A DNA stretch of 64,000 nt from Pseudidiomarina planktonica (GCF_900177775.1 NZ_FXWH01000001.1:1116001-1180000); one strand, 5' to 3'. Positions 1-10,134 are shown, numbered from the stretch's first letter. Notes: generated by a model from the sequence alone, not told the origin. Numbers and translations are program-made.

Positions 1-1
1 G

Positions 2-163
2 CCGGAAGATTTGCGTAGAGCTATTACTCTACGTGAGCTAGAAGGTATGGGTTATGAGGAAATTGCGATCGAAATGGACTGTCCTATAGGTACAGTTCGA
101 TCACGAATTTTTCGGGCTCGTGAAGCAATTGATAGTCAATTGCGGCCGTTACTGGAACGGTAA
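2..163 (+). CDS. rpoE: RNA polymerase sigma-E factor, C-terminal fragment
   Basis: Only the last 53 codons are present; the gene enters from the left edge, reading from base 2 to a TAA at 161-163. The visible part is sigma region 4, the helix-turn-helix that reads the -35 element. It includes the ITLRELEGMGYEEIA stretch and the CPIGTVRSRIFRAR recognition helix typical of ECF sigma factors of the RpoE type. RpoE directs the envelope stress regulon. The identity is supported by the immediately following rseA, rseB and rseC genes, the usual sigma-E operon order. The start and promoter lie outside the window. Confidence 0.93.
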   Translation, partial: PEDLRRAITLRELEGMGYEEIAIEMDCPIGTVRSRIFRAREAIDSQLRPLLER

Positions 164-181
164 CCATTGGGGAAGCAATAT

Positions 182-853
182 ATGTCATTTACAAAGCAAC
201 AGTTAACCTCAGCATGGCTGGACAACGAAGCGTCAAGCCTGCATGAAGCGGAAACTGAAACCTCTGCCGCAGGCGCTGCCGTTAACACGGATTCGCTAAC
301 AGAGGTGCTAACCGCAGAGCAGCGAGCTTTGTGGCAGCGCTATGCATTAGTAGGAAGCGTGTTACGTGGTGATGCTGAAGTAGGCCAACCACTAGACATT
401 AGCGCACAAGTAGCCGCGCGGGTGGCTGCAGAAGCCGCTTCAGATACAACAGAAAGTTCGGTTGTAGGTATTTCAGTGGCCGCCGGTGGTGCTCGCACCA
501 AAGCTGCTATGCGTTGGTTAAAGCCAGCTGCCAGTGCAGCCGTTGCGGCCAGCGTTGCCATTGTGGCAGTGCTATCGGTACAGCAGTGGAACCAACCAAT
601 GCCGGGTAGCGAAAGCTCAGGGCAAAGTATGGAACCTGCGCTTATTACTAATCCACTAGGTGGACGTAATCCGGTTAGCTACAACTCAGTTGGTAGCCCG
701 GGTGCTAATAAAGCTGTCGCAACGCCTGGCAGCGACGCGCAACAACAACAGCGGCGTCAACTGCAATCTTATTTGATTGACCATCAGCAGCAGCTGCAAT
801 TGCGTCAGCAAGCAGAACCAGAAACTACACCGGAGTCGCAGCCGCCGCAATGA
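182..853 (+). CDS. rseA: Anti-sigma-E factor RseA
   Basis: Inner-membrane anti-sigma factor that holds RpoE inactive until regulated proteolysis destroys it. The N-terminal cytoplasmic part (about residues 1-90) would bind RpoE. One membrane segment lies near residues 108-128 (Ala/Val-rich, after WLKP), and the periplasmic C-terminal part is Gln-rich. I chose the ATG at 182 because GGGGAAG lies just upstream and because the SFTKQQLTSAWLDNE start resembles family N-termini; an in-frame TTG at 167 would add five residues. The product is 223 aa, close to the family norm. It follows rpoE after 18 bases and overlaps rseB by 4 bases, so the operon is translationally coupled. The family has low sequence conservation, so position in the operon carries much of the call. 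Confidence 0.9.
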   Translation: MSFTKQQLTSAWLDNEASSLHEAETETSAAGAAVNTDSLTEVLTAEQRALWQRYALVGSVLRGDAEVGQPLDISAQVAARVAAEAASDTTESSVVGISVAAGGARTKAAMRWLKPAASAAVAASVAIVAVLSVQQWNQPMPGSESSGQSMEPALITNPLGGRNPVSYNSVGSPGANKAVATPGSDAQQQQRRQLQSYLIDHQQQLQLRQQAEPETTPESQPPQ

Positions 854-1920
854 CGATTAAGTATGCCACTGTGGCGCCACTGCTGTTAACCGGGCTGCTA
901 TTTAGCTTCTCCTCGGCGCCTGTGCTTGCGCTTCCCCAGCAAGCAACGGATCCGAATACCTCAGCAGCTATTCAGGTAGAAGAGCCCTCCGAAGCCGATC
1001 GGGCCGAATACGAAGACATTGGTGCTAGCTGGTATAACCGCATGGCTCAGGCTTTGCGGCAGCTGAACTTTGATGCGGCCTTAGTTCATGTGCAAGACGA
1101 CCGCATTGAACCGCTACGCTGGTTACATGGGCTTGATGAAAGCCAGCAAGAAGTTGAATTAGTGATGCGCTTAAACGGACCAGACTTTCGGGTTCTGCGC
1201 TTTGACGACCAAACCGCTTATTATCAACCGGCATCTAACTCTTATAGTTTGCGCTCGAATGTGGTGCACGGCTTGATTCCTGCCGGCTTTTACGAAAATT
1301 TTGATCAGTTATCTGATTACTACCGGGCACTACCTGTCGGTGGCGCGCGAGTTGCCGATCGTGATGCTCAGCACATTCGCGTGATTAGTCGTGACAACTT
1401 ACGATTTGGTTACTCGCTGTGGCTTGATAAAGAAACCGGCATGTTGTTGAAAAGTGCCATGGTGACTCCACAGGGTGACGTTGTAGAACAAATTCAGTTA
1501 ACGTCGCTGGCTATTCATCCACGCTTTCCGGCCAATTTAGAAGAACTGCGTGATGTACCGCGTCCGCCATTACTGTATGACACCGACAGGTTAATGCAGG
1601 TGCGCTATAAATTGTTGCCGGGTTGGTTACCAGAAGGGTTTAAATTGCTACGTAGCAATCATCACCGGTTAGCTATGACTGGCATACGCGCTGATTATTT
1701 CTTGTTTAGCGATGGGCTAACGGAGTTCTCCGTGTATATTGCGGAAGCTGACGCCCCGCCAATGCAGCCGGTGGCCATTAGTGGCTCTGACTCGCTTTAC
1801 TCGCTGCAAAACAATGAGTTTGTGGTTACCGTGGTGGGTAGCATACCCGTTCCTACCGCCCAGCGAATTGCCGAAAATATTGCCGTTGAACCTGTGGTGA
1901 GTACCGGAACGCAGCCATGA
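850..1920 (+). CDS. rseB: Sigma-E regulatory periplasmic protein RseB
   Basis: Periplasmic protein that binds the periplasmic part of RseA and shields it from DegS; it senses mislocalised lipopolysaccharide or lipoproteins. The 356-residue product starts with a signal peptide (hydrophobic residues about 8-25, ending VLALPQQ). It then has the MucB/RseB N-terminal domain (about 60-240) and a C-terminal domain (about 250-345). The ATG overlaps the rseA TGA by 4 bases. The gene sits between rseA and rseC as in other gammaproteobacteria. Length is slightly above the 318 residues of the E. coli protein. Confidence 0.93.
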   Translation: MTIKYATVAPLLLTGLLFSFSSAPVLALPQQATDPNTSAAIQVEEPSEADRAEYEDIGASWYNRMAQALRQLNFDAALVHVQDDRIEPLRWLHGLDESQQEVELVMRLNGPDFRVLRFDDQTAYYQPASNSYSLRSNVVHGLIPAGFYENFDQLSDYYRALPVGGARVADRDAQHIRVISRDNLRFGYSLWLDKETGMLLKSAMVTPQGDVVEQIQLTSLAIHPRFPANLEELRDVPRPPLLYDTDRLMQVRYKLLPGWLPEGFKLLRSNHHRLAMTGIRADYFLFSDGLTEFSVYIAEADAPPMQPVAISGSDSLYSLQNNEFVVTVVGSIPVPTAQRIAENIAVEPVVSTGTQP

Positions 1921-2345
1921 TTAGAGAACTTGCCGAAGTTGTTGCGGTTGATGGGCAGCGCATCACAGTGTCGACCGAATTAAAAACCGGCTGCGGCAGT
2001 TGCGAACAGCAATCTGTTTGCGGCGCAGGCATTATTAGCAAAGTATTTAGCAACCGTCAGGCTCAATTTGAAGTTATCTCATCAGTTACCGTTACGCCGG
2101 GGCAACAAGTTGAACTTTTGATTCCTGAGCAAGTGATTACCCGTTTTTCGTTATTAATGTATGGTTTACCGATACTCTCCCTGGCCGTTGTAGCCGCGCT
2201 ATTGCAAAGCCTGAGCACGCTTCCCGAAGGCCTGATTATTCTCTTCTCATTTGCTGCCATGTGGTTAACTTTTCGTGGTTTGCGTCGCTATTTACGTCAG
2301 CGTGACGTGAAATTGCAGCAAGGTGTAGATATCCGCTTGCTGTGA
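1917..2345 (+). CDS. rseC: SoxR-reducing system / sigma-E modulator RseC
   Basis: Small inner-membrane protein of the RseC/MucC family, 142 aa. Near the N-terminus is a cysteine cluster of the form C-G-x-C-x5-C (within TGCGSCEQQSVCG, about residues 25-38), typical of the family. Two adjacent hydrophobic segments follow (about 78-95 and 100-118). In E. coli the protein is tied to sigma-E control, to reduction of oxidised SoxR and to thiamine synthesis; its exact chemistry is unsettled. The start overlaps the rseB stop (ATGA), so it belongs to the same operon. No terminator is evident downstream. Confidence 0.9.
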   Translation: MIRELAEVVAVDGQRITVSTELKTGCGSCEQQSVCGAGIISKVFSNRQAQFEVISSVTVTPGQQVELLIPEQVITRFSLLMYGLPILSLAVVAALLQSLSTLPEGLIILFSFAAMWLTFRGLRRYLRQRDVKLQQGVDIRLL

Positions 2346-2359
2346 ACGGCGAAAGTCCT

Positions 2360-2387
2360 TTGTTTTAGCGCATAATCTAAGTATGAT
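2360..2387 (+). promoter_or_regulatory. Candidate sigma-70 promoter for lepA-lepB
   Basis: TTGTTT (2360-2365) and TATGAT (2382-2387) are 16 bases apart in the 100-base gap between rseC and lepA. The -10 matches consensus at 5 of 6 positions and the -35 at 3 of 6. A CATAAT at 2371 is an alternative -10 without a partner. This is only a pattern match; lepA could also be reached by read-through from the rpoE operon. Confidence 0.35.
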
Positions 2388-2445
2388 CAGCAGCTGTTTT
2401 TCATGTTGTTGATTCACTATTAGTTAACGTTTTCTGAGGTATCTA

Positions 2446-4257
2446 ATGCCGGAACGGGCGTTCAAGCAAAGTAATATTCGTAACTTCTCTATCATTGCGC
2501 ACATTGACCACGGTAAATCCACGCTATCCGATCGTCTGATTCAGCATTGTGGCGGCCTTGCCGATCGTGAAATGGCCGAACAGGTTCTGGATTCCATGGA
2601 TTTAGAACGTGAGCGCGGTATTACCATTAAAGCGCAAAGTGTGACCTTGTATTACAACGCTGCGGATGGCGAAAGTTACCAGCTGAACTTCATTGATACT
2701 CCGGGCCACGTTGACTTTTCCTATGAAGTATCGCGCAGCCTGGCCGGTTGTGAAGGCGCTCTGCTGGTAGTAGATGCGGCGCAAGGGGTAGAAGCACAAA
2801 CCCTGGCTAACTGTTACACGGCTATAGAAATGGATTTGGAAGTGGTACCGGTTTTAAACAAAATCGACTTACCACAAGCCGACCCCATGCGCGTTGCTGA
2901 AGAAATTGAAGACATTGTTGGTATTGAAGCTGTTGATGCCGTGCAATGCTCGGCTAAAACCGGTATTGGTATTGATGATGTACTGGAACGTATTGTTCGC
3001 CAAATTCCACCTCCAGGTGGCGACGCCGAAGCGCCGCTGCAGGCACTGATTATTGATTCCTGGTTCGACAACTATCAGGGCGTGGTGTCATTGGTGCGGG
3101 TGAAAAACGGTATTTTACGTGCCGGCGACAAAATGAAAGTAATGTCCACCGGACAAGTTCACCAAATTGATAAAGTTGGTTTTTTCTCACCGAAAGCAAC
3201 GGAAACCGGTATTTTGCGTACCGGCGAAGTGGGCTACGTGATTGCCGGTATTAAAGACATTCTGGGTGCTCCGGTAGGGGACACTCTAACGTTGGCCAAA
3301 AACAGCGCTGTGGGCGCCTTACCGGGCTTTAAAAAAGTAAAACCGCAGGTATATGCCGGCATGTTCCCGATCTCGTCGGAAGATTATGAAAACTTCCGTG
3401 ATGCGCTGGGTAAACTTTCTCTGAATGATGCCTCTCTATTCTATGAGCCTGAAAATTCCTCTGCACTTGGTTTTGGTTTCCGTTGTGGCTTTTTAGGAAT
3501 GCTGCACATGGAAATTATTCAGGAGCGGCTGGAACGCGAGTACGACATTGACCTAATTACCACAGCACCTACGGTAGTTTATAAAGTGCTGCGTACCGAT
3601 GGCAAAGAAGTCAGTGTAGATAACCCGGTAAACCTGCCACCGGTAAATGACATCGACGTGATTTACGAGCCTATTGTGGAAGCACATATTCTGGTTCCGC
3701 AAGAGTTCCTGGGCAATGTTATTACACTGTGTGTGGACAAGCGTGGTGTACAGACTTCCATGAACTATCACGGTAAGCAGGTAGCGGTAACTTATGAGTT
3801 GCCAATGGCTGAAGTGGTTATGGACTTTTTCGACCGGTTAAAATCAACCAGTCGTGGCTATGCGTCATTGGATTACCAGTTTAAGCGCTTTCAGGAAGCC
3901 GACATGGTGCGGGTTGATATACTGATCAACAACGAGCGTGTTGACGCACTGGCGCTTATTACGCACCGCGAACATTCGCAAACGCGTGGCCGTCAGGTCG
4001 TAGACAAAATGCGTGAACTGATACCACGGCAGATGTTTGATATTGCCATTCAGGCCACCATAGGCAATCACGTTATTGCTCGCTCTACGGTGAAGCAACT
4101 GCGTAAAAACGTAACCGCGAAATGTTACGGCGGTGACGTGAGTCGGAAGAAGAAATTGTTGCAGAAGCAAAAAGAAGGCAAGAAACGGATGAAGCAGTTA
4201 GGCAATGTGGAAGTGCCGCAGGAAGCGTTTCTGGCAGTACTTAAAGTGGGTAAATAA
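2446..4257 (+). CDS. lepA: Elongation factor 4 (back-translocating GTPase LepA)
   Basis: Ribosome-associated GTPase that acts on stalled or mistranslocated ribosomes. The 603-residue length matches the family (599 in E. coli). Visible motifs are the G1 loop AHIDHGKS (residues 18-25), DTPGH (G3), NKID (G4), the EF-Tu domain 2 region, the EF-G-like domains III and V, and the LepA-specific C-terminal domain ending in a Lys-rich [16 protein letters not shown] stretch. The ATG at 2446 gives the canonical N-terminus. It is followed after 12 bases by lepB, the usual two-gene operon. Confidence 0.98.
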   Translation: MPERAFKQSNIRNFSIIAHIDHGKSTLSDRLIQHCGGLADREMAEQVLDSMDLERERGITIKAQSVTLYYNAADGESYQLNFIDTPGHVDFSYEVSRSLAGCEGALLVVDAAQGVEAQTLANCYTAIEMDLEVVPVLNKIDLPQADPMRVAEEIEDIVGIEAVDAVQCSAKTGIGIDDVLERIVRQIPPPGGDAEAPLQALIIDSWFDNYQGVVSLVRVKNGILRAGDKMKVMSTGQVHQIDKVGFFSPKATETGILRTGEVGYVIAGIKDILGAPVGDTLTLAKNSAVGALPGFKKVKPQVYAGMFPISSEDYENFRDALGKLSLNDASLFYEPENSSALGFGFRCGFLGMLHMEIIQERLEREYDIDLITTAPTVVYKVLRTDGKEVSVDNPVNLPPVNDIDVIYEPIVEAHILVPQEFLGNVITLCVDKRGVQTSMNYHGKQVAVTYELPMAEVVMDFFDRLKSTSRGYASLDYQFKRFQEADMVRVDILINNERVDALALITHREHSQTRGRQVVDKMRELIPRQMFDIAIQATIGNHVIARSTVKQLRKNVTAKCYGGDVSRKKKLLQKQKEGKKRMKQLGNVEVPQEAFLAVLKVGK

Positions 4258-4269
4258 GCGAGTAACGCT

Positions 4270-5190
4270 ATGGCCAATTATTTTTCTATTTTTCTAACAG
4301 TTATCACTGTCTTAACCGGCATTCTATGGGCTATTGATGCCTGGAAATTTCGCCCGGCAAGAAAGCAGAAACTGCAGGACGAAGCACAACGACTGAATAC
4401 TGAGCTGAGTGAAGACATGCGTCAGCAACTGGCGCCTCAGCCAGTCTGGGCTGAATACTCTCAGTCAATTTTTCCAATTATTGCAGCGGTGCTGATATTA
4501 CGCACCTTCCTGTATGAACCGTTTCAAATTCCATCAGGATCGATGATGCCAACCCTGTTACGTGGCGATTTTATTCTGGTTGAAAAGTTTAGCTACGCCT
4601 TGCGCGATCCTTTGGCGCGCAACGAAATCGTGACTATGGATAAACCTAAGCGTGGTGAAGTGGCAGTATTTAAATTTCCGCCGAACCCGAGCGTTGATTT
4701 CATTAAACGTATTGTGGGCTTACCTGGCGATCGTATTATTTATCGCAATAAGACGTTGTACATTGAACCTGCCTGCGCCGAAGGCCAGAGCGATTGTGCT
4801 GAGTTGGAAGTAGTTAATAAGGAAATTGCCGGCCGTGCCGAGTACTTCCGTGGCCCGTATCCCCTGGACCGTTACACGGAAACCTTGGGTGACGTTAGCC
4901 ATGAAATACTGGTTGATTCAGCCGATGTGCCTTACAGTCAGAACTATTACAAGCAAGCAGGTACTGGCTCAGACGAGTGGATTGTTCCTGAAGGTCACTA
5001 TTTTATGATGGGCGACAACCGCGACAATTCTGAAGACAGCCGCTTCTGGGGATTTGTACACGAAGATTTGCTGGTTGGTCGTGCGGTGTTTATCTGGATG
5101 AGTTTCGATATGGATCGTGACGCTGATAGCTGGTTACCAGCTTGGATTCCAACCGGAATTCGCTGGCAGCGCCTTGGTTCGGTTCAATAA
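4270..5190 (+). CDS. lepB: Signal peptidase I
   Basis: Membrane serine protease that removes signal peptides from secreted proteins. Two N-terminal membrane segments (about 3-22 and 65-80) flank a basic cytoplasmic loop. The catalytic Ser91 lies in the SGSMMPT box and the general base Lys146 in FIKRIVGLPGD. The GDNRDNSEDSRFWG box is near residue 250. At 306 aa it is close to E. coli LepB (324). It lies 12 bases after lepA and 14 bases before rnc, and is probably cotranscribed with both. Confidence 0.98.
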   Translation: MANYFSIFLTVITVLTGILWAIDAWKFRPARKQKLQDEAQRLNTELSEDMRQQLAPQPVWAEYSQSIFPIIAAVLILRTFLYEPFQIPSGSMMPTLLRGDFILVEKFSYALRDPLARNEIVTMDKPKRGEVAVFKFPPNPSVDFIKRIVGLPGDRIIYRNKTLYIEPACAEGQSDCAELEVVNKEIAGRAEYFRGPYPLDRYTETLGDVSHEILVDSADVPYSQNYYKQAGTGSDEWIVPEGHYFMMGDNRDNSEDSRFWGFVHEDLLVGRAVFIWMSFDMDRDADSWLPAWIPTGIRWQRLGSVQ

Positions 5191-5204
5191 AAGCGGGAGC
5201 AGAC

Positions 5205-5906
5205 GTGAGTCTACCAAAACCGCCGTTACGCAAGTTAGAGCAAGCGTTTGGTTATACCTTCAACAACAAGCAACGTCTACAGCAGGCGTTGACGCATCGC
5301 AGTGCCGACAGCCAACACAATGAGCGGCTGGAATTCTTAGGCGATTCTATTCTTGGTTTTATTGTTGCAGAAGCACTGTTTGAGCAGTTTCCCGAGGTGC
5401 CTGAAGGCGATTTAAGCCGTATGCGCGCTACGCTAGTATGTGGAAAAGCACTGGCGAAACTGGCGAAAAGCTTCAGCTTGGGCGACTATTTAATACTAGG
5501 TCCCGGTGAGATGAAAAGTGGTGGTAACCGCCGCGAGTCAATTCTCGCCGATACCTTAGAGGCTATGCTGGGTGCTATGTATCTGGAAGCCAATATGGCC
5601 ACCTGCACTGAAGTAGTGCGTGGCTGGTATGCACAAACACTAACAACAATAAAGCCGGGGCAGGGGCAAAAAGACCCAAAAACCCGACTGCAGGAATACT
5701 TACAGGGACGCCAAATGCCTGTGCCTGAATATGAGGTCATTGCGGCCGAGGGGCAGGCGCATAATCAACAGTTTACGGTAAGTTGCCGCACTGAAATTTT
5801 TCCGGAGCCAGAATTGGCTACCGGCACCAGCCGCCGCAAAGCCGAGCAACAAGCCGCTTTGCAGTTGCTACAAAAGATAAAGGAAAGTTATGGCCACGAC
5901 GCCTGA
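5205..5906 (+). CDS. rnc: Ribonuclease III
   Basis: Double-strand-specific endoribonuclease for rRNA processing and mRNA decay. I chose the GTG at 5205 ([13 protein letters not shown]), preceded by GGGAGC at 5195-5200, because the longer in-frame reading would run back into lepB. The product is 233 aa (E. coli 226). The catalytic signature [12 protein letters not shown] is at residues 39-50, with further acidic residues in the DTLEAMLGA stretch, and a double-stranded RNA-binding domain covers about residues 155-228. Its last 17 bases overlap era, the common rnc-era coupling. Confidence 0.97.
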   Translation: MSLPKPPLRKLEQAFGYTFNNKQRLQQALTHRSADSQHNERLEFLGDSILGFIVAEALFEQFPEVPEGDLSRMRATLVCGKALAKLAKSFSLGDYLILGPGEMKSGGNRRESILADTLEAMLGAMYLEANMATCTEVVRGWYAQTLTTIKPGQGQKDPKTRLQEYLQGRQMPVPEYEVIAAEGQAHNQQFTVSCRTEIFPEPELATGTSRRKAEQQAALQLLQKIKESYGHDA

Positions 5907-6873
5907 TTTAAACGAATTAAAGAAAGAGTTAAATATCGCATCCGACAACGATAGCGAGCAGACCCCGCATGTTCCGAACGATGATCAGTCAACCGCCTTT
6001 GTTGCCATTGTTGGTAGACCGAACGTGGGTAAATCAACGCTGTTGAACCGCATTTTGGGTCAAAAAATCAGTATTACTTCGAAAAAGCCGCAAACTACCC
6101 GGCATCGTATTTTAGGTATTGAAACCGAAGGCGATTGCCAAATTGTGTACGTGGATACACCGGGCTTGCATGCTAACGAAAAGAAAGCCATTAACCGTTT
6201 AATGAATCGTGCTGCGTCCAGTTCTATTGGTGGCGTTGAGGCAGTTTTGTTTGTCGTTGAAGGTGTACGTTGGCAAGCGGATGACGAACTGGTTTTAGAA
6301 AAGCTAACCAAAGCGAATCGCCCGGTTATTTTGGTGGTGAATCAGATCGATCAGATTGTTGACCGCGATACCTTATTACCACACATTAAGCAGCTGTCTG
6401 AGCGCTTTAACTTCGCTGAAATTGTGCCAGTTTCGGCGAAAATGGGTGATAATGTTGATAGTTTGCGTAAAGTTGTACAAACCTATGCGCGTCCTGGTCA
6501 ACACCATTACCCGGAAGACTATGTGACGGATCGCTCCATCCGCTTTATGACCGCTGAAGTTATTCGCGAAAAGCTCATGCGATTTATGGGTGAAGAACTT
6601 CCGTATGCGACCACGGTTGAAATTGAACAATTTCAAACGGCACCTAGTGGTACCACGCACATTCACGCTTTGATTCTGGTAGAACGTGAAGGCCAGAAGC
6701 GCATGGTGATTGGCCAGGGTGGTAGTAAATTAAAAACCATTGGTACTGAAGCCCGCAGAGATCTGGAACCACTGATTGGTAGTAAAGTACATTTACAATT
6801 GTGGGTAAAAGTGAAATCTGGCTGGGCGGATGACGAGCGCGCACTGCGAAGCCTGGGTTACAACGAGGACTAA
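5890..6873 (+). CDS. era: GTPase Era
   Basis: Essential GTPase that binds the 3' end of 16S rRNA and helps assemble the 30S subunit. Residues 42-50 carry the G1 loop GRPNVGKST, the TTRHR region is G2, and DTPG is G3. The usual NKxD G4 motif reads NQID (residues 151-154). A KH RNA-binding domain with a GxxG loop (GQGG) is near residues 275-278, and the C-terminus [20 protein letters not shown] is almost invariant in the family. The 327-residue product has an acidic N-terminal extension of about 27 residues relative to E. coli Era. AAGGAAAG precedes the ATG, which lies inside the rnc end. Confidence 0.97.
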   Translation: MATTPDLNELKKELNIASDNDSEQTPHVPNDDQSTAFVAIVGRPNVGKSTLLNRILGQKISITSKKPQTTRHRILGIETEGDCQIVYVDTPGLHANEKKAINRLMNRAASSSIGGVEAVLFVVEGVRWQADDELVLEKLTKANRPVILVVNQIDQIVDRDTLLPHIKQLSERFNFAEIVPVSAKMGDNVDSLRKVVQTYARPGQHHYPEDYVTDRSIRFMTAEVIREKLMRFMGEELPYATTVEIEQFQTAPSGTTHIHALILVEREGQKRMVIGQGGSKLKTIGTEARRDLEPLIGSKVHLQLWVKVKSGWADDERALRSLGYNED

Positions 6874-6878
6874 GCAGT

Positions 6879-7622
6879 ATGGACACGGCCTATGTGTTAC
6901 ATCGCTGGCCGTACCAGGAATCCAGCCTGATGTGCGACTTATTAACACGTCAGGAAGGTCGGGTTCGGGTTATCGCAAAGGGCGCGCGGCGGCCTAAAAG
7001 TCCCTGGCGGAGTGTGCTACAGCCCTTTGCTCCCATTCAGGTTGAGTACCGTGGCCGTAGTGAGTTACAAACGCTCACGCATGCGGAAGCTGTGAACCCT
7101 TTATTGCCGGCGCTTAACGGCATTCAGCTTTACAGTGCTTTTTATCTGAATGAACTGGTACAGCGGTTAACCCGTTTGCACCAGTCGTTCGAAAGCTTAT
7201 TCGAAGAGTATGCCCAAACCCTGCTGCAATTGCGTGATGTTGAGCAAGTTGAGCCGTTACTGCGGCGCTTTGAGTGGCAACTGCTCAACCATTTGGGCTT
7301 AGCTTTTGACTGGTCAACGGACTGCTTAACGAATGCGCCCCTGCCGGTGCAGGGTATTGTAGAGTTTCGTCCGGGTGAGGGGTTTACTGCTGAATTAAGT
7401 GGAAAGCTAACCCATCAGTCTGGCCCAGAGGCAGGCGGCCAACATCGGCAACGGCACTATAATGCAGAAGATATTGCCCAACTGGTAGATTTAGAAATCA
7501 GTTCGCTGGCACAATTAGAACTACTCAAACGATTAATGCGTCAGGCACTGGCCCCATATCTCGGTGATCAACCTTTGCGCAGCCGTGAATTATTTAAAAA
7601 TTACACACAGCCGCTGGCTTAA
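6879..7622 (+). CDS. recO: DNA repair protein RecO
   Basis: RecF-pathway recombination mediator that helps load RecA onto SSB-coated single-stranded DNA. The 247-residue product has an OB-fold N-terminal domain (about 1-80, with the YPYQESS-like start WPYQESS and [14 protein letters not shown]) followed by a helical C-terminal domain. It starts 5 bases after era and lacks a strong ribosome binding site, so coupling to era translation is likely. The order era-recO-pdxJ is standard in gammaproteobacteria. Confidence 0.95.
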   Translation: MDTAYVLHRWPYQESSLMCDLLTRQEGRVRVIAKGARRPKSPWRSVLQPFAPIQVEYRGRSELQTLTHAEAVNPLLPALNGIQLYSAFYLNELVQRLTRLHQSFESLFEEYAQTLLQLRDVEQVEPLLRRFEWQLLNHLGLAFDWSTDCLTNAPLPVQGIVEFRPGEGFTAELSGKLTHQSGPEAGGQHRQRHYNAEDIAQLVDLEISSLAQLELLKRLMRQALAPYLGDQPLRSRELFKNYTQPLA

Positions 7623-7651
7623 GAAGCGCCAGTTACTTGGAGGCAGTTGGA

Positions 7652-8404
7652 ATGTTAGTTGCTGGAAATCAAATTTTGCTGGGTGTGAATATTGATCACA
7701 TCGCTACCATTCGTAATGCGCGTGGGGTGAACTATCCTGATCCTGTTGCCGCGGCAGCCATTGCCGAGCAAGCGGGTGCCGATGGCATTACCATTCATTT
7801 GCGCGAAGACCGCCGTCATATTAACGACCGCGATGTTGAAGTGCTGGCTCAAACGCTACAAACGCGAATGAATTTGGAAATGGCGGTAACCGACGAAATG
7901 CTTGGCATTGCCGAGCGCATAAAGCCGGCATTTTGCTGTCTGGTACCGGAAAAACGCGAAGAATTAACCACTGAAGGTGGGTTGGACGTTGCTGGCCAAC
8001 AGCAAAAAATTACCGACGCCGTAAGCCGGTTAACCGCTGCTGGTATTCAAACCTCATTATTTATTGATACCGATAAAGCGCAACTTGAGGCGGCTGCCGC
8101 AACGGGTGCTCCGTTTATTGAATTACACACGGGACATTATGCCGAGCAGAGCGACCCTAAAGCGCAACAAGACGCTTTAGCAACTATCGCTGAAGCTGCC
8201 CGTTATGCGGTTAGCCTGGGCTTAAAGGTAAATGCCGGGCATGGTTTGCATTACCACAACACCGCGCCGGTAGCCGCTATTCCTGAGTTGCTTGAATTAA
8301 ACATTGGCCATGCCATTATTGCCCGGGCGGCGCTGGTAGGTCTGGACACCGCGGTGCGCGATATGAAGCAGTTGATGCTGGCAGCTCGCCAGTGTTCGCA
8401 ATAG
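7652..8404 (+). CDS. pdxJ: Pyridoxine 5'-phosphate synthase PdxJ
   Basis: Condenses 1-deoxy-D-xylulose 5-phosphate with 3-amino-2-oxopropyl phosphate in pyridoxal phosphate biosynthesis. The 250-residue TIM barrel shows [16 protein letters not shown] near the N-terminus, the [16 protein letters not shown] block, and the C-terminal [10 protein letters not shown] and [12 protein letters not shown] motifs of the family. The ATG at 7652 is preferred over an in-frame TTG at 7637 because GGAGG (7639-7643) then sits at proper distance. It lies between recO and acpS as usual. Confidence 0.97.
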   Translation: MLVAGNQILLGVNIDHIATIRNARGVNYPDPVAAAAIAEQAGADGITIHLREDRRHINDRDVEVLAQTLQTRMNLEMAVTDEMLGIAERIKPAFCCLVPEKREELTTEGGLDVAGQQQKITDAVSRLTAAGIQTSLFIDTDKAQLEAAAATGAPFIELHTGHYAEQSDPKAQQDALATIAEAARYAVSLGLKVNAGHGLHYHNTAPVAAIPELLELNIGHAIIARAALVGLDTAVRDMKQLMLAARQCSQ

Positions 8405-8416
8405 GCTTGTTGTAGC

Positions 8417-8803
8417 ATGGCCATATTTGGTATTGGTACAGACATTGTTGAAGTAAAACGCATCGGGCAGTCGCTACAGCGCTCCGATGCTTTGGCGCGA
8501 CGCGTACTCACGGCGGTGGAGCTAGAGCAGTTTGCCGAGGCGGCGCAACCGGCCGCATTTCTGGCCAAACGCTTTGCAGCCAAAGAGGCCTGCGCTAAGG
8601 CGTTTGGTACTGGCATTGGGCAGCAGCTTAGCTTTCAGGATATAACCATTACGCACGATCCGCTCGGTCGGCCACTATTTGAATGGTCAGCAGCAGCTAA
8701 AAATCTTGCTCACGAATTTGGCATTACCGCCAGTCATATCAGTATTAGTGACGAACGTGAGTATGCGCTGGCTTACGTCATACTTGAAACTGCTGGTGAT
8801 TAG
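8417..8803 (+). CDS. acpS: Holo-[acyl-carrier-protein] synthase
   Basis: Transfers 4'-phosphopantetheine from coenzyme A to the serine of acyl carrier protein. The 128-residue product carries the two family motifs: IGTDIVEVKRI (residues 5-15, with the metal-binding Asp) and AKRFAAKEACAKAFG (about 52-66, with the catalytic Glu). It lies 12 bases after pdxJ, the usual pairing, and is followed after 8 bases by rlmD. Confidence 0.97.
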   Translation: MAIFGIGTDIVEVKRIGQSLQRSDALARRVLTAVELEQFAEAAQPAAFLAKRFAAKEACAKAFGTGIGQQLSFQDITITHDPLGRPLFEWSAAAKNLAHEFGITASHISISDEREYALAYVILETAGD

Positions 8804-8811
8804 TACGTTTT

Positions 8812-10134
8812 ATGGCTCAGTTTTTTAAACCCAAACCAAAACTTAAACCGCGTCAGAGCATTCAAAACCTGACCGTAAGTGCGCTCGATCATCAGGGTCG
8901 GGGCGTAGTTCGGCATGAACAACGCGCCTATTTTGTGGCCAATACGCTACCGGGCGAACGCATTGATGCCATCTTGCAAAAACCGCCACAAGCGCAGCTT
9001 AAGCATCGCCACAATGACAGTCCGGCCAGAGTAGACCCGCCTTGCCCATATTACGGGCGCTGTGGCGGGTGCGATTTGCAACATCTGACTATTAACGACC
9101 AGCGTGAACACAAGGATCAGGTGGTGAGCGAGTTGCTGCAAAAGTTTGCGCAACTGCAACCGCAGCAATGGGCGACGCCACTTGCCGGTGAGCCCTGGCA
9201 GTATCGTCAGCGTACCCGCCTGGCGTGCCATTGGCATAAGCGCGAACGCAAATTGACGCTGGGTTTACGTGCTCAGCAAAGCCATGACATTGTCCAATTG
9301 CAGCAATGCCCGGTGCTTAGTGAGCCATTAGCAGCCTTGTTGCCGGAACTAAGCCAACTACTTAATAAATTGCACCTAGCGGCCACGCTGGGGCATGTGG
9401 AACTGTTGGCAGCACCACATCCAATAGTGCTGCTGCGTTTGACTACACCGGTGATTGAGCAAGACCGGGACCAGTTGCTTGAATGGCAGCACGCGCAAGA
9501 GTCGGTCGCCATATGGCTACAGCACCATGACAACCAAGTAGCGCCACTAGCAGAATCATCGCCTTTGCCGCTTTATCAAGTTCACAGTCGCGAGCTGTCT
9601 TTTACCCCGGGCGATTTCATTCAGGCCAATAGCGGCTTGAACGAAGCTATGGTTACACAAGCTTTAGAGTGGCTGGATCCGCAACCACAAGACCGGATTC
9701 TGGAGCTCTTCGCAGGTACTGGTAACTTCACTTTGGCCATGGCCGCTGCTGCTGCAAGTGTGCTGGCCGTGGAAGGTGATTCGCGCATGACTATGCAGTT
9801 ACAGCGCAATGCCCGGCAAGCCGGCATTACCAATATCAGCGCGTTAAGTGCTGACTTAAATAGCACCTGGTGGGCTCCCGAGCTGCTTATGGGAAGCTTT
9901 GATAAGGTGTTGTTGGACCCCGCACGTGCCGGTGCCCAGCAGGCACTAACCGAACTACTGAAATTGCCGAATCGGCCGCAGCGTATTGTTTACGTGTCCT
10001 GCGCGCCTGACACTTTTGCCCGCGATGCCAGGCTGCTAGCCGAGGCTGGCTACCAGCTTCAGCACTGCGGCATTGTAGATATGTTTCCGCAAACCCACCA
10101 CATTGAAACCATGGCATGCTTTGAAGCACATTAA
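8812..10134 (+). CDS. rlmD: 23S rRNA (uracil-1939-C5)-methyltransferase RlmD
   Basis: Iron-sulfur RNA methyltransferase that makes m5U1939 in 23S rRNA. The 440-residue product has an N-terminal TRAM domain (about 14-70). Its [4Fe-4S] cysteines are C78, C84 and C87 (CPYYGRCGGC) plus a later Cys in LQQCPVL. The SAM-binding motif is ELFAGTGNFTLA, and the catalytic region comprises DPARAG and the VSCAPDTFARD cysteine. No clear ribosome binding site precedes the ATG, so it may be translated by coupling to acpS. It precedes relA, a common gammaproteobacterial neighbourhood. Confidence 0.95.
   Translation: MAQFFKPKPKLKPRQSIQNLTVSALDHQGRGVVRHEQRAYFVANTLPGERIDAILQKPPQAQLKHRHNDSPARVDPPCPYYGRCGGCDLQHLTINDQREHKDQVVSELLQKFAQLQPQQWATPLAGEPWQYRQRTRLACHWHKRERKLTLGLRAQQSHDIVQLQQCPVLSEPLAALLPELSQLLNKLHLAATLGHVELLAAPHPIVLLRLTTPVIEQDRDQLLEWQHAQESVAIWLQHHDNQVAPLAESSPLPLYQVHSRELSFTPGDFIQANSGLNEAMVTQALEWLDPQPQDRILELFAGTGNFTLAMAAAAASVLAVEGDSRMTMQLQRNARQAGITNISALSADLNSTWWAPELLMGSFDKVLLDPARAGAQQALTELLKLPNRPQRIVYVSCAPDTFARDARLLAEAGYQLQHCGIVDMFPQTHHIETMACFEAH

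Noticed and set aside
5142-5204. Longer rnc reading starting inside lepB
   Set aside because: The extra 21 residues are coded by the lepB end; GTG 5205 has a ribosome binding site and gives the family N-terminus.
8251-8616. 121-codon minus-strand ORF across pdxJ and acpS
   Set aside because: It is a shadow of two well-supported plus-strand genes and shows no recognisable protein features.
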